Source: CAYTES01 sp964436935 (GTDB lineage: Bacteria; Patescibacteriota; Gracilibacteria; UBA1369; UBA12473). Taken from it: 24,635 nt of DNA. Of the stretch, positions 24,609-24,635 are shown in pieces. Where the stretch lies: NCBI GenBank assembly GCA_964436935.1, contig CAYTES010000019.1:1-24635 (forward strand), read 5' to 3'. The position numbers and the translations under genes are program-made. Under the pieces are notes generated by a model. It was not told the origin of the DNA and searched no databases. It worked only from the letters and a program-made list of their open reading frames with translations. Positions within the stretch are counted from its first letter, which is position 1. Every line of letters begins with the position of its first letter.

Positions 24609-24635
24609 AAGGAGGATTGACGATGAAATGGGGAA
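24609..24635 (+). promoter_or_regulatory. Shine-Dalgarno-like AAGGAGG with ATG seven bases on; possible start of a gene running off the window
   Basis: AAGGAGG at 24609-24615 precedes ATG at 24623 with ideal spacing, and the frame is open for the four codons left. Every other start in the window lacks such a site, so either this gene uses a different start mode or the match is chance or part of a repeat next to the hairpin. Too little sequence remains to decide. Confidence 0.25.

Noticed and set aside
1..24635. tRNA, rRNA, CRISPR array, transposase or attachment sites
   Set aside because: No cloverleaf-like segment, rRNA signature, regularly spaced repeat or transposase motif was seen, and coding genes fill nearly all the sequence.

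Overview
The window is one dense glycan-building locus: about 18 protein genes, no RNA genes, no mobile element, no gene-free stretch above about 120 bases. It looks like a chromosomal surface-polysaccharide or protein-glycosylation cluster from an uncultivated bacterium of moderate to low GC. UGA is used as a normal stop: several gene pairs overlap as ATGA, which argues against the UGA-recoded Gracilibacteria and Absconditabacteria. None of the gene starts I could check has a purine-rich Shine-Dalgarno sequence, and the best promoter sits so close to its ATG that the mRNA would be leaderless or nearly so. I cannot fix the phylum; Patescibacteria-like lineages such as Peregrinibacteria or another candidate phylum are plausible guesses only.

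Layout. (1) Bases 1-5825, plus strand: a 5'-truncated membrane protein with a large extracytoplasmic C-terminal half, a 128-residue four-helix membrane protein, a family-2 glycosyltransferase carrying what looks like a shrunken methyltransferase domain, and a 646-residue GT-C-like membrane protein. (2) 5808-7211: a small DUF1616-like membrane protein (minus) divergent from a GDP-L-fucose synthase-type epimerase/reductase (plus). (3) 17389 down to 7208, minus strand: gmd (GDP-mannose 4,6-dehydratase), a ColD-like PLP enzyme with His in place of the Schiff-base Lys, a polyprenyl-phosphate-mannose-synthase-like GT2, an ArnE/F-like small transporter, a GDP-perosamine-synthase-like aminotransferase, a GT39/ArnT-like membrane transferase with an N-terminal DUF1616-like region, and two tandem 590-residue GT-C paralogs. 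(4) 17509-18237, plus: a SAM methyltransferase, AT-rich, with a near-leaderless promoter. (5) 24533 down to 18240, minus: a hexapeptide acyltransferase, three GT4 glycosyltransferases and a second DUF1616-GT39 paralog.

How they fit. Gmd makes GDP-4-keto-6-deoxy-D-mannose. Three local enzymes can use it: the Fcl/ColC-type enzyme (fucose, or colitose when following ColD), the ColD-like 3-dehydratase and the perosamine synthase-like aminotransferase. The GT4 enzymes would build a glycan in the cytoplasm. The two GT2 enzymes, the small four-helix membrane proteins and five GT-C-type proteins suggest a second layer: sugars loaded on polyprenyl phosphate, flipped, and added outside the membrane. 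No initiating phosphoglycosyltransferase, Wzx/Wzy pair, ABC exporter or O-oligosaccharyltransferase with known motifs is in the window, so the acceptor and exporter are unknown.
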